This document shows positions 39,036-49,090 of a DNA stretch of 64,000 nt, one piece after another (the stretch's first letter is position 1; each line of letters begins with the position of its first letter). The stretch comes from Symbiodinium natans (Eukaryota > Sar > Dinophyceae > Suessiales > Symbiodiniaceae). The notes beneath the pieces are model-generated. The model saw only the letters and a list, made by a program, of their open reading frames with translations. It did not search any database and had not been told where the DNA came from. Location: contig CAJNDS010002357.1 in assembly GCA_905221605.1 (NCBI GenBank), positions 915,331 through 979,330 of the forward strand. The letters are read 5' to 3'. A program made the translations under genes and the position numbers.

Positions 39036-39602
39036 GTCGCCCCCCACAGGTGTGCTTAGGTCTCGACGGGGTGAAGGAAGAGACTAGAGGCCCCGCCCCG
39101 TTTCGAGGGTGAGTGGCAACCTTTGGAGTCCTTGGCAAAGTTCGAGGCGATGGGGAAGGACCGCTTGGCGCTCTGGTAGCCGTTGTCCAAGGCGACCGGG
39201 CAATCTTCCGGTCACAGCCTGTAGGCCACGACAGAAAAGCGACTTCGCTGAACAAGATGAAGAGGAGGAGAGCGTGATGCAACCGCCAGTTCCAGCGATT
39301 CCACTCCCTCTGAATCCTCAAGGTGGAGTCCGTGTCGCTCATGCACGGTAAGCTTGCAGCCGATCGCGCCCTCTCGGGGCCACGCGGGGCTCTGGAAAGT
39401 GCCCTTCCAGGAATGCCAGCAGTAGTCGACTCACACAGGTCCGGCACTGAGCTGATACCAGAAAGCACACCACCACTCCTCCACAGCAGAACCCCACTGA
39501 AAAGGATATGAGCACGAGCAAGATGAGCTCAGCTAGGCGTGGTGATGTATAGCTCACCGACCCGGCTAGCGGCACTAGGGCAGCTACGATGTCCCTGAGC
39601 AT

Positions 39603-39670
39603 CCGAAAAGAAGCTACGAACCGGGCGAACTGAGGACTCTCTCATTCACTCAAACAATCAAGACCATTGT
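39603..39670 (-). repeat. Split direct repeat A1 (element 5' end)
   Basis: 68 bp identical to 32831-32898. Forms the outer 5' terminus on the element strand; the sequence after it (ccagggatcc) is unrelated to the internal copy. Confidence 0.85.
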
Positions 39671-40553
39671 CCAGGGATCCGCATTTATACGGTTTATAGA
39701 GGGTTAGGGGTCTGAGGTTTGGGTTTAGGGGCTTCTGAAAGGAAATATAGCAAATCAAATATGGTGCACAAGGGGGGGGGGGGGGGGGCCACAGCCAGGT
39801 CAGCACCCTAAACCCTGAGCCTTAATCCCTAAACCCTAAACCTTAAACCCTAAACACCCTAAGCCAGAAAACCCTAAACCTTAAACATTCAAAACCCAGG
39901 GCTGTTGGGGACTGCTACCCAATGGGATCCGAGTGGCAACCTAGACCATGAACCGGAAGGCAAAGCTACTCGAAGGTCCGTAGGTGCTTTATGAAGGTTA
40001 AGGGTTTAGGGTTTAGGGTTGAATGGTCATATAAGAGCCCTAAAACATAAGTTTACAGCCAACGATTCTCAGCGCTAACTCCGCTACATCTAACCCTACT
40101 TCTAACTCACCCATGAAGCTCCTAGGGGGCTGGTGTGCCTACCATCTGGTAGTAACCCCTGTACGATCAAAATGGGTTCGAGGGCTGAGGCGATTGGAAT
40201 CTTAGGTTTAGCATGACCTTTGCCCACTGAATCGCTCCGTTTTCTATGGCTCGGAGACAGCTATCATACAAGGCTCCAGGCATAGCGCAGCTTTGGCACA
40301 TCCGTTCTTTGGGACACTGCCTGTAGCTTTGTCTCCGTCAAGCGAGCAGCGATTTCGGGAGGTTTACAAACAAGCAGGGACGCCCCCCGCTTCTATACTA
40401 GGCTCATGGATCAAGCTATTAGACTTATAATTCAAAAGGGCCCCTGCAAAAGGTGGTCTTGGCCACAGAAAAATAAAAGAGACCCTGCTTTACTGGAAGC
40501 ATGCTCCCCTAAACCCTAAACCCTAAACCCTAAACCCTAAACCCTAAACCCTT
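39671..40553. other. Spacer between transporter gene and retrotransposon
   Basis: Mixed telomere-type repeat, a poly-G run at 39771-39789 and M2-like fragments near 40080. Nothing coding seen. On the minus strand this would include the 3' untranslated region of the transporter gene. Confidence 0.5.
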
Positions 40554-40702
40554 CTAGCTTGCCTTGGCCTTGTCAGCACTAAGCCAGGCACTTTGTGAGC
40601 CCTGGGCCGTCAGAAGCAGGGTCGCAGCCAGGAGCAGCGCGAGCACAAGCAACGCCAGGCCTGCCTGGTGCAGCTCATGGGACTCTACCTCGAACCCCGA
40701 AG
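40554..40702 (-). CDS. MFS transporter, last exon (TM12 and C terminus)
   Basis: Acceptor CCGTACAAG, then SGFEVESHELHQ, the strongly hydrophobic AGLALLVLALLLAATLLL, and TAQGSQSAWLSADKAKAS followed by TAG. The single clear transmembrane helix followed by a short polar tail fits TM12 of a major facilitator. A GC donor (AAG then GCAAG) just before the stop is an alternative reading. Array of CCCTAAA lies immediately 3'. Confidence 0.65.
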
Positions 40703-40878
40703 CTTGTACGGTTTAGGGTTTGGGGTTTAGGGTTTAGGGTTTAGGGTTTAGGGTTTAGGGCTCAGGGGACTAGGCTTCGAATCCCTAAGGTTGTACCCTT
40801 GGGGTTTTTGGACCGCTTTGAAGATCCTCTAAAGGAGGGCGAAAATAGGAGTATAATTATTAAGGGAATCTCTTCGGG

Positions 40879-41023
40879 GTTTGGGTTTAGGGTTTAGGGT
40901 TTAGGGTTTAGGGTTTAGGGTTTAGGGTTTAGGGTTTAGGGTTTAGGGTTTAGGGTTTAGGGTTTAGGGTTTAGGGTTTAGGGTTTAGGGTTTAGGGTTT
41001 AGGGTTTAGGGTTTAGGGTTTAG
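40879..41023. repeat. (TTTAGGG)20 array
   Basis: Longest perfect run in the window, inside the last intron of the transporter gene model. Smaller perfect arrays are at 40507-40551 and 40707-40759. Confidence 0.95.
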
Positions 41024-41256
41024 GGGTACATCCTCAGGGGTCTGAATAGAACTCCCTTGAGCAGCGTGGGGTGACGGCCGTCCCCTCAACACGAACCCAT
41101 GACCATTTTGGGGCATCAATTCTTATCAGTGTTCAAGTAGCCCTAAACACTAAACACTAAACCCTAAACCTCATACACCCTAAACCCTAAAACCTAAAAC
41201 CTAAATCCTGCTTATAAGTAGGGTGTGTGGACTTCCGCGCACTAATGTTGAGTTTC

Positions 41257-41469
41257 TTATGCAGGGCGAAGGCGGCGATCTGGAACTCTTCGGATAAAGT
41301 GGGGCGGAGCACTGCTCACCAGATGGCAACCACCGATGAGGTCTGCCAGACATCTCAGCTGAGAGCTGTTGGCTAATGGGATTCGATAGTAGTCCGACAG
41401 GTAAAGGTTGAGATGGGAGCTGGGCCACCACTGCTCGGGCCCTGGCGGAGAAATGTCCGTTCTAGCCAA
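41257..41469 (-). CDS. Unidentified ORF in the transporter's last intron
   Basis: Seventy codons with an ATG: it includes SSHLNLYLSDYYRIPLANSS and LRCLADLIGGCHLVSSAPPH. Protein-like but without support from a family or clear splice sites; a plus-strand acceptor TTCTTATGCAG overlaps it. May be chance or a gene relic. Confidence 0.25.
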   Translation of the reverse strand: MARTDISPPGPEQWWPSSHLNLYLSDYYRIPLANSSQLRCLADLIGGCHLVSSAPPHFIRRVPDRRLRPA

Positions 41470-41703
41470 GCAGTTTTAGGGGTTCTTTCACATTTAGGCC
41501 TTTTAAAAATTGAGAACGTTTTGCGAGGGCCGCCCTAGACCCTACTTATAAGCAGGGTTAGGGTTTAGGGTTTTAAAAAGTAGGGAACTATCATGATAAC
41601 CCTGATAATGGTACTTCAAATAAGGGTCTAGGTTTTAGGGATTAGGGATGTGGGTTTAAGGTTTGGGTTTAGGGTTGTGGGTTTAGGGTTTAGGGTTTAG
41701 GGC

Positions 41704-41791
41704 GAGTTTCAGATTGCCGCGCCGTGTCGTCGAAGTTGTCGATGATGCGCCCAGTCAGCAGCGGCGCCGCCACCCGGCAGCAGGCGCCCAC
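41704..41791 (-). CDS. MFS transporter exon (TM11)
   Basis: Acceptor GCTTAAACAG, frame VGACCRVAAPLLTGRIIDNF then DDTARQSET, GC donor. The Arg inside a helix followed by APLLTG matches the GxxxRxxGPxxGG pattern of TM11 in drug/ZIFL-type facilitators. Confidence 0.65.
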
Positions 41792-42186
41792 CTGTTTAAG
41801 CGCACCGATGCCGACAGGAAGAGAGGGTTTAGGGTTTAGGGCTTTTAGGGTTTAGGGCTTTTAGGGTTTGGGGTTTAGGGCTAGGGTTTAGGGGTTATAG
41901 AACCCGAAAGACACCCCATGTACACACTCACCAGTGTTTAGAAGTAGCCCTATGAATTGAGGAATCTTACGCCTACCTTGTGCAGGGCTTAGGGTTTAGG
42001 GCTTCGGGTTCAGGGGTTTAGTGTTTTTGGGTTTAGGGTTATTAAGTTAAGCCCTAAAAACCTGAACCCTGGAAAGCCCCTAAGAGGTTCAGGGGTCGTT
42101 CTAAGTGGGATTTAAATGCTTAACGGTTAGGGCTTTAGGGTTTAGGGCTTTAGGGCTTTTTAGTCTTTAGGGCATTGGGGTCTGGG

Positions 42187-42280
42187 GTTATAAGTAGGGT
42201 AACTAGTACTTATGGTTATAACCTACTCTTCAGGGTACTTATAACCCTACTTATCGCTACCCATGAACCTTCAAGTAGAC
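42187..42280. repeat. M2 element copy
   Basis: gttataagtagggtaacta on the left; taaccctacttatcgctacc then catgaaccttcaagtag on the right. Inverted ends. Non-coding. Confidence 0.6.
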
Positions 42281-42401
42281 CCTCGAGCTAGCCCAGCAAC
42301 CGTCTGATCATAAGGGAACCCCTTTTCAATGCTACTTGCTCTTACAAGGAACAAGAACAAAACAGGGCAAATGCCCCATACTGGGCTACCAAGTATCCCG
42401 A

Positions 42402-42470
42402 AACCCTAAACCCTAAACCCTAAACCCTAAACCCTAAACCCTAAACCCTAAACCCTAACCCTAAACCCCA
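42402..42470. repeat. (CCCTAAA)n array
   Basis: About nine units flanking the TM10-11 exon on its 3' side. Confidence 0.95.
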
Positions 42471-42494
42471 AATCCCCGAGCGTGAGGCCCCGAC

Positions 42495-42524
42495 CAGGTC
42501 CAGCATGCCCATGACGGCACCGCG
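42495..42524 (-). CDS. MFS transporter exon (loop 10-11 / start of TM11)
   Basis: Ten codons in phase, RGAVMGMLDL, after GTTAAAGGAAG and before GTCGGG. Joined to the next exon it reads RGAVMGMLDLVGACCRVAAP, which matches the RGAVNGL...GSxARxxGP signature of facilitators. The reading can continue through VGASRSG to a GC donor instead. Confidence 0.6.
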
Positions 42525-43094
42525 CTTCCTTTAACGGTGGGTTTAGGGTTTAGGGTTTCGGGTTTGGGGTTTAGGGTGTAGGATTCAGGGTTCAGGGTTT
42601 AGGGTATGGGGTGTAGGGTGTAGGGTAAAGGGTTTGCGGTTTGGGGTTTAGGGCTTCGTGTTTAGGGTGTACCCTAAACACCCTGCTTGACCTAAGCCCT
42701 ATAGATCCTGAACCCTAAGTTGAGGCTTCGGGGCCTGGAAGTGTAGGCTTGAGGGGTGTTCGGGCTTCGCCGGCTAGACTTTAGGGTTTAGGGTTTAAGG
42801 TTTAGGGTTTAGGGTTTGGCTTTTCTAGAGGCCTCGAGGGCTCAGGGTTCAGGGATCCAAGAAATATTCAACTTACCCCCTTGGGCATGCGGCGCATGGT
42901 AAAATCCTTCCTTACATCCTCCTGCAGAGGTTTAGGGGCATGGGTTTGGGGTATGTGGTTCTTAGAAGACAACTCCAACCCAGTAGCTCGAAACCCTCAG
43001 CCCTATAAGGTTTAGGCTTTAGGGTTCCCTAAAACCCTAAACCCTAAACCCTAAACCCTAAACCATAAACCCTAAACCCTAAACCCTTTGAAAC

Positions 43095-43166
43095 CCAGAT
43101 CCGGAGCCAACACGGCCAAGAGTCAGGTCTGGCGCCAGCTTCAGGAGCAGCGTGGCGGGAAGCGTC
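43095..43166 (-). CDS. MFS transporter exon
   Basis: Acceptor CCCCTCGAG, frame TLPATLLLKLAPDLTLGRVG then SGS, donor GTTTCAAAGG. Hydrophobic followed by a small-residue turn. Confidence 0.55.
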
Positions 43167-43869
43167 CTCGAGGGGTTGGGGATGACACTTTTGGGTTGGG
43201 GTTCAACCCCTAAACCCCAAACCCTATGTAAACCCTAAACTCTAAACCCTAAACCCAAAAGTCCTAGGGTACCCGGGAGGTTCATGGGTTGTTCATAAGT
43301 GGGGTTAGAAGTAGGGGCAGCTAAACTTATCAACTGGTTTCCGGCCGAATGTAGGGTTGAGGGTTTTAGGGTTTACCTACTTCTACTGGACCCAAGAGTA
43401 ACCTAGGAATGAAAAGGGCGCCCTGTTGTTTTGAAGGGCTTATCAGGGAACGTAAACCCTAAGCAGCTGTCCGTGAACCTCCAAGTGCGGTTGTTGGAGC
43501 AAGGGGGCCCCTGCTTGCAGTCATATCTCCGACATAGGCCTATATTGTGGAGGTTGGGTCCAACGTCCAACGTGACTTTAAGCTATTACGCAGAGGCTTA
43601 GAATAGGGTGTTTTAAGTATTCCGACCCCCCATATGATGGGGTTGGCTTTGGATAGTCCAGAGATTCAAAGTTCCGGTGTCTGCCGAGTGTCGGGTGTGG
43701 TTTAGGATTTGAGGTGTAGGGCTGAAGTGAACAGTTTAGGGTTTAGGGTTTGGGGGTTCGGGGTTGACGTTAGTTACACTTTGCAAAGCCAGACTGGTGT
43801 TGTTCTGAGTCAGGCCACCTCCTATCGATAACCGGCCCTAGTATTTATAGGACCGCTTTTTGACAAGTC

Positions 43870-43954
43870 CTCGTCGCACTGATGCCAACCCCGATAACGG
43901 CCGCCGACGCAAACAGGCAGCCAGCGTCCGTGGACCAGCCTCGCCAGAGTGTGG
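43870..43954 (-). CDS. MFS transporter exon (hydrophobic helix)
   Basis: Acceptor ACCCTCAG, frame TLWRGWSTDAGCLFASAAVI then GVGISAT. STDAGCLFASAAVIGVG resembles a C-half helix of facilitators. Donor probably GA. Confidence 0.5.
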
Positions 43955-44399
43955 CTGAGGGTTTGCGGTGCAACTCTTCTTCACCTACATGACAGTCAGG
44001 TATGGGGGTTTACGATATAAGGCCCCCCCATTAGTAGGATGCCCTGATACTGAGGACCCCAATAAGTAACGCGAATATCGTAAATCCGCCTTTGCTTATA
44101 ACCGGAGGGGGGTCCACTAAGAGAAGCTGTAGGGGCAGTCAGGTACAGATGCTTTTGGCAGCTCTAGCCTCAACCCTCAAAGTATAAACCCGGATCCCCA
44201 AAACTGCAAAACTCTAAAGCCTAAACGCCCTAACCGCCCTGCCCTAAACCCTAAAGCCAGTCCTCGGCCCCCAAACCCGAAACCCTGCGAACTAAACCCT
44301 GAACCTCAAACCCCAAGCACCAAACCCTAAACCCTAAACCTTAAACCCCAAACCCCAAACCCTAAACCCGAAATCCTAAACCCTAAACCCTAAATCTGC

Positions 44400-44474
44400 C
44401 CGGGGTGCAAAGCATCCCAAGGCCCAGTGCGAAGAATGCGATGCCGACCATCATGGCATGGCCTGTGTCGATGC
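44400..44474 (-). CDS. MFS transporter exon (hydrophobic helix)
   Basis: Acceptor TTAAGCCAG, frame IDTGHAMMVGIAFFALGLGM then LCTP, GC donor in front of AGATTTAGGG. A clear transmembrane segment. The 3' splice-site side is duplicated at 44701-44735 within the upstream intron. Confidence 0.65.
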
Positions 44475-45026
44475 CTGGCTTAAGGGGGGTTTAGGGTTCA
44501 GGGTTTAGGGTTTAGGGTTTAGGATTTGGGGTTTACGGCTTCAGCTTCTTCAGGTTATTTGCTCTTTGTTTTATTTTCTTGTATATTAAGCTTTGGGGTT
44601 TAGGGTTCTTAGTTTTTGGTTCTTTATTCTTAAATAGGGTTTAGGAATATTCGGGTCTTCGGGGCTTGGGGGGGTTTTAGTGTTTGCAGTTTTTAGGGTT
44701 GGCCTGGCCTGTGTCGATACCTGGCTGAAGGATGGTTTAGGGTTTAGGCTTTGGGTTTAGGGTTTAGGGTTTTTAGGGTTTAGGGGTTTTTGGGTTTAGG
44801 CTTTGGGTTTGTAGGGTTTAGGGTTGTGGGTTTAGGGTTTTGTTGGGGGTTGGGGTATCTAGGGTTTGGGATTTCTAGGGCTTATGGGGTTGCGGGTTTT
44901 GGGGTGTGGGCTTTTTCGGGTTTGGGGTTTAGAATTCACGGGGCGTTTGGACTTGAGCAGGGTTTAGGGTGTTTAGGGCTTGGTGGTTATAATTAGAGGT
45001 TCGGCATGTAGGGTGTTTTGAGCAGC

Positions 45027-45162
45027 GCTCCCACAAACTCTGCAATTGCGCCACCGTCATATTCAAGATGGCAAAACTCGTGCGCCAAAACGTTGCTGAC
45101 ACACAGCCGGTCTGGTCTGACAACACGATGTCCAACTTGAAGCTCGTATCGCTCACCCAGCG
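45027..45162 (-). CDS. Putative exon, OB-fold-like
   Basis: Acceptor GGTCAATAG, frame RWVSDTSFKLDIVLSDQTGC then VSATFWRTSF and LNMTVAQLQSLWE. The pattern K/YxLxxxLSDxTGxxxATxW resembles an OB-fold of the RPA type, but the match is only by eye. It sits just 3' of the non-LTR element; it may belong to the transporter gene, another gene or the element's target. Confidence 0.35.
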
Positions 45163-45239
45163 CTATTGACCAACTTGGTGGTGATGGGAGTCATCGACGC
45201 AGTGCAAGCAGCCACCTAGGGTTCAGGGTCTTGAGTTTA

Positions 45240-48200
45240 GGGTTTAGGAATTTTGGCTTGTGCCTCGATCAATGCCGAGCCGGGCCCTGTTGCAAGGTGC
45301 AAGGGCCCGACGTGTATTTACGGAGAGCGATGACCACAACCTTTCGGATTCCTATGGCTAAAACACACCTACTTCTGAGGGCGGCGCCAAAACAAGAACA
45401 CACACAGCACTCCTACCGGTGAGGGTAGTGTGGCATACAGAGGCGGCACTTGCTGCAGAGGGCAACAAGGCCAGCAAAATGGGCAAGATTGACAGAGAAT
45501 CTGGCCACTAAGCACAGAAACCCTGGACAACCAACGCCAGCAAATTACCATCGGTGGACAACCAACGCCAGCAAATTACCATCGGAGAGACCTAGGTCAG
45601 ATGCACCAGTTGGTCACTCAGCAAACGTCCATGGGCTCACTAAGGACGGCGTGGGCAGCCAAAGCTGCGCTGGCTGCGGATACACCCGCGTCACGGGGCT
45701 GCAGGCGCCGAGTGACAGCACGGCTGTTGGCTTGGGCAATGAGAATGGCAACGCGCTCGAAAATCTCCTCACAGAGCTGGGCAGGGCAGCCCCCTTCGGC
45801 AACAGAGATGGCCTCAGCAATCCCGCGGAGGATGGATGATGCTTCCTTGGTCATGGTGCCTTGAGAGGTGAAGACGACGGGCTGAAACGAAATGCCTTCG
45901 GCTTGACAGTGGGCAGCCGTGTCAAGGTGGCGACGCTTCTTTTGAGCGTATGCAGCTGCAGCACCACCAATCTCACGACAAGAGGTCTGCCAGTGACTAG
46001 AACCAAGCGCATTGATGACAGCGAAATCAAGAGCAACTCGCTGCGAGCCGGGCATGCAAGCGCCGTCGGGAAGAGAGGCGCGCAGGCAGGATGACGAACA
46101 AAGAAGAACGTCGGCAGGTCTTCTGAGGGCATCGTTGCCGGACGGATCTCGGAGAAGCCCACCTGCCTCAAGCTGAGGTCTGAGCCGTCCACGTCGGCAA
46201 AAATCATAGACGAGATCACGAATGCTGTTGTGTAGCAGAACCGTGTCACCACCTGACATGCAAGAAAGCGCGTGGCGCCCACAGGTGTCGAGCTGAATGC
46301 CACAGAAAGGGCAGGGCAAGCCGCCTTCGAAGACATCGACTCCCAGGCGGAGCGCAACCTCAAGGTCGAACTCAGCGTTGGTGAGGTGTTTGTCAAGTGT
46401 CTTCGAAGGAGTGGCAAGCAGCACCCTTCCCGCAACATGTCCAGCATAGGCCCGTCGGCGGCATTTGGCGTCTGCTGACACGGACTGTTCCCACAAGCAG
46501 ACGCGGGCAGCATCAACGTGCTCGCTAACCCGCGCCTGCGTGCGAGTGGCATCAGCAGCGCTACAGTCCAGGCGATGGGGAACTGCAGCATTGGCGAGGA
46601 TAACGTTGCAGCGCGAAGCAGCCTCATCAATCCAACTCCCAGGAATGTGACCATCCCAACGGTGACCAACCCGCAAAGCAACACAGCGTTCATGGGTGCC
46701 AGAGCGAGAACCGATGTAGGCAGCATCAGCGGCAGCAACAGCAGGTCGCAGACCTAGGCCACCCTCATTAACCTTGAAGCCGGCCTGCTCCCACTGCGAT
46801 GCGTCGAGGCAAAAGCCGGTCAACCGTGACACGGCGGCGTGCACAGCAGCATCAAAGGCAACAGCAGCACCGCTACAAAGCCCCGCAGGCGTGGTGCGAG
46901 AAAGGTGGTTCATGCGGGAAGCTGTGCAGCAATGACGTAGCAGGTAGCAACCAACTTGCGCATCAGGAAGCTCACCAATGGCATGAGCAATCGCACCTTG
47001 CTTCTTGGCAATGGCACCAGCGAAGTCAATGCACCATGGCAGGGGGCCAATGGGAGACTTGAGGATCTCGACGCCGCCGTCGGCAGCAACAAGACAACCA
47101 GCGTCAACGTAGGGCTGCCAGTCAATACGCGACCGCAACCCGGCAGCAGGCGCCACAACCAAGCTAGAAAAACGTAGGCCGAATGAGGGCATGATGGCTT
47201 GGAGATGCTTAAGGCAGCGCAGGACTTCCTCGGAGGGACCAGCCAAGAAGCCGTCATCAGCGAAGGTGGGCGCAGCATCAAGTTGGGCCGGCGGCGCAAG
47301 AGCAGGAACCTGAATGGCGGAGCCCTGAAGGGGAGGCACGAGTCCGACAGCCTCCCACAGCAACCTCTGTACTACGGCATGGCAAGCCATCATCAGCGGA
47401 CAGCCCTGCTGACCTCCAGCAACTGATGGGATGACGCATCCCCGATAGTAAACATGGGTTGCAGAAGAGGTGGGGTAAATGTACTCCAGCCACCGGCTCA
47501 AACCAGGGCAGACTTCACGCATGCGGGTGAGGAAGGTGTGACGATCAACCTCGTTGTGAGCATTTCCCTCGTCAAAAGCGAGCAATACCCGATTGCCATC
47601 ACCGCCAAAGTCCTCGCGCCACATGCGAGCGACGTGAGGAAGCACCTCAACGCCAGCAGGGACACCGACAGCGAACTGAAAAGGCAAGAGGTGCTCCCTC
47701 AAAGTGTCGATTTCAGTGGCGAGGAGGGCTTTGCCAACAACACGGCGGAAGGCCTCACCTGAGCAAATGGGCCGAGCATCCTGCCCACCAGATTTGCTGG
47801 TCTTCTCCAGAGCAGTGCCACGCGCCCCAGCAAGGTAGGCTTGAAGAGGGAGTGGGGCACGGCCATCAGCGAGCAAGTTGGCGAAGGAAGCAATCAGGGC
47901 TAGGCCGGGCTTGCTGGCGCCGGCATCCCCAACAATCTGACGCAGGAAATCAGGACGAAGGCCACTAGGACCCGGAGCAGCCCCACGCTTGAAAGAGCGG
48001 ATCGCCTTAAGTATCTGCTCCTCAGACAGCTCATTGGCAGCCGGCCCTGGAGGGCGGGTAGAGGTCGCCTGGTGGGGCAGAGGAGTGATGAACTTGGAGC
48101 GCATCACCTTCTCGACGACAGGCGTGTCCGGAGCAACCTTAGCCCCGGTGAGGCGTTGAACGGCCTGGCTGGGAAGGCCCCGCCGAGCCAGGCTTATGGC

Positions 48201-49090
48201 CTGCTCCTGGCGCCGACTGATATCACTCGCAGACAGGCGCCCAGAGGTCCTGTCTTGGCTTGCCCCCCGAAGAGCTTCGCACCAAAGAGCAGCACGTTCG
48301 CCCAGAAGCCAGCGGTCCAGCCGGTTGGATAGGACATTGCCATTACGACGTGCCTTGGCGGAGCCTCCAGGAAGGACAGCCAAGCATGTTTTCGGGAACA
48401 TCCGCAACTCAGTCCAGGCCTTGCGGCAGTGCTGGCGTGAAGGAGTGTCCTGGGCAGTGCCAACATAATCCCACGCATCCGGCATGTCATGAGCGAGGAT
48501 GTTGGCCAAGCAAGCGAGGAAAGCGCGCTCAGCCTTGGCGAGGAGGCCCGAGCCCACAAACTCACGGGTATTGATGGGGGCCAGGCATATCTCATCGAAA
48601 GTGGGGAGGTCTTGGAGCCCTTCTGGCAGAGTGACATCAGCATCAGGAGAAGGAAGAGCAGCGGCGCGTTGCGCCAGACAGGAGCGATGCATGCCACCAT
48701 TGCAGCGGCGGCTCACCAACCGCGTGCAGCCGCGGCAAGGCTGGAGGCCACGGGTCTGCATCCACGAGTCGGGGGGAAGGCCAGGCAGTTGCCCAAGAAG
48801 ATGAGCATCAACATGAGAGCGGAGGCTGTTGAAGGATTGCCACCCCGCATGATGTGCAGCATCAGCCGCTCGGCATCCAGGTACGGGACAACGGTAAGGA
48901 GGACCATCCCCCGGAGCAGAGTTGGACCCCTGTCCTGCATCATCAACTTGCATCGGCTCCACTGCACAGTCCAGCGGGGAAGCTCGTGCCTCTGCCGAGG
49001 CTGCTGATATGGACGCATACGATCGTTCCCCACCCAAAGGAGTGCCGGGAGAGGGCGCCATGGCTGGCACCAGGAACCCTAGACCCTTGA
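45240..49090 (-). mobile_element. RLE-type non-LTR retrotransposon
   Basis: One long intact CDS plus about 370 bp of 3' sequence, inserted in an intron of the transporter gene in the same orientation. Both ends run into telomere-type repeat (ttagggtttgggttggttta at the 5' side, gagtttagggtttaggaatt at the 3' side). No poly-A tail and no clear target duplication. A 31-bp piece is tandemly doubled at 45524-45585 in the 3' region. Boundaries are approximate. Confidence 0.75.
45618..49061 (-). CDS. Non-LTR reverse transcriptase with restriction-like endonuclease
   Basis: The frame opens at 49133, but its first 24 residues read through telomere-like repeat; the ATG at 49061 (MAPSPGTPLGGERSYASI) is the likely start, giving about 1147 residues. 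Numbering from the upstream Met: C2H2 finger CPVPGC...HVDAH (82-110), a second Cys/His cluster (133-152), RT motif A FDEGNAHNEVD (520-530), motif B GGQQGCPL (573-580), motif C FADD (624-627), zinc knuckle CPFCGIQLDTCGRHALSC (941-958), and an endonuclease with RPAD (1005-1008), LDFAV (1035-1039) and KKRRH (1065-1069), the PD-(D/E)xK arrangement of R2/CRE-type elements. All catalytic motifs look intact and there is no stop, so it may be recently active. It would nick a specific DNA target and prime reverse transcription there. Confidence 0.85.
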   Translation of the reverse strand: MAPSPGTPLGGERSYASISAASAEARASPLDCAVEPMQVDDAGQGSNSAPGDGPPYRCPVPGCRAADAAHHAGWQSFNSLRSHVDAHLLGQLPGLPPDSWMQTRGLQPCRGCTRLVSRRCNGGMHRSCLAQRAAALPSPDADVTLPEGLQDLPTFDEICLAPINTREFVGSGLLAKAERAFLACLANILAHDMPDAWDYVGTAQDTPSRQHCRKAWTELRMFPKTCLAVLPGGSAKARRNGNVLSNRLDRWLLGERAALWCEALRGASQDRTSGRLSASDISRRQEQAISLARRGLPSQAVQRLTGAKVAPDTPVVEKVMRSKFITPLPHQATSTRPPGPAANELSEEQILKAIRSFKRGAAPGPSGLRPDFLRQIVGDAGASKPGLALIASFANLLADGRAPLPLQAYLAGARGTALEKTSKSGGQDARPICSGEAFRRVVGKALLATEIDTLREHLLPFQFAVGVPAGVEVLPHVARMWREDFGGDGNRVLLAFDEGNAHNEVDRHTFLTRMREVCPGLSRWLEYIYPTSSATHVYYRGCVIPSVAGGQQGCPLMMACHAVVQRLLWEAVGLVPPLQGSAIQVPALAPPAQLDAAPTFADDGFLAGPSEEVLRCLKHLQAIMPSFGLRFSSLVVAPAAGLRSRIDWQPYVDAGCLVAADGGVEILKSPIGPLPWCIDFAGAIAKKQGAIAHAIGELPDAQVGCYLLRHCCTASRMNHLSRTTPAGLCSGAAVAFDAAVHAAVSRLTGFCLDASQWEQAGFKVNEGGLGLRPAVAAADAAYIGSRSGTHERCVALRVGHRWDGHIPGSWIDEAASRCNVILANAAVPHRLDCSAADATRTQARVSEHVDAARVCLWEQSVSADAKCRRRAYAGHVAGRVLLATPSKTLDKHLTNAEFDLEVALRLGVDVFEGGLPCPFCGIQLDTCGRHALSCMSGGDTVLLHNSIRDLVYDFCRRGRLRPQLEAGGLLRDPSGNDALRRPADVLLCSSSCLRASLPDGACMPGSQRVALDFAVINALGSSHWQTSCREIGGAAAAYAQKKRRHLDTAAHCQAEGISFQPVVFTSQGTMTKEASSILRGIAEAISVAEGGCPAQLCEEIFERVAILIAQANSRAVTRRLQPRDAGVSAASAALAAHAVLSEPMDVC

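Larger units (their letters stand above)
32633..39670 (-). mobile_element. Ngaro/DIRS-type tyrosine-recombinase retrotransposon
   Basis: A 7.04-kb element on the minus strand. On its own strand the order is A1 (39670-39603), gag, RT/RNase H with a methyltransferase-like insert, tyrosine recombinase, B1 (33071-32893), A2 (32898-32831), B2 (32811-32633). This A1-ORFs-B1-A2-B2 layout is the split-direct-repeat structure of Ngaro-like DIRS-order elements, which integrate by a tyrosine recombinase and leave no target duplication. The A copies (68 bp) and B copies (179 bp) look identical, so insertion is recent, yet the ORFs carry frame breaks and changed catalytic residues. Both ends show CATTGT. 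No LTRs. Confidence 0.85.

Noticed and set aside
37246-39468. 740-codon minus-strand ORF over the gag region
   Set aside because: Arg/Gly/Ser-rich shadow of the gag frame in high-GC DNA. Only its last 80 codons (37246-37500) look coding, and they are noted under the element.
45851-48700. Several 100-295 codon ORFs overlapping the non-LTR CDS
   Set aside because: Shadows of the 1147-residue RT gene in other frames or on the other strand.
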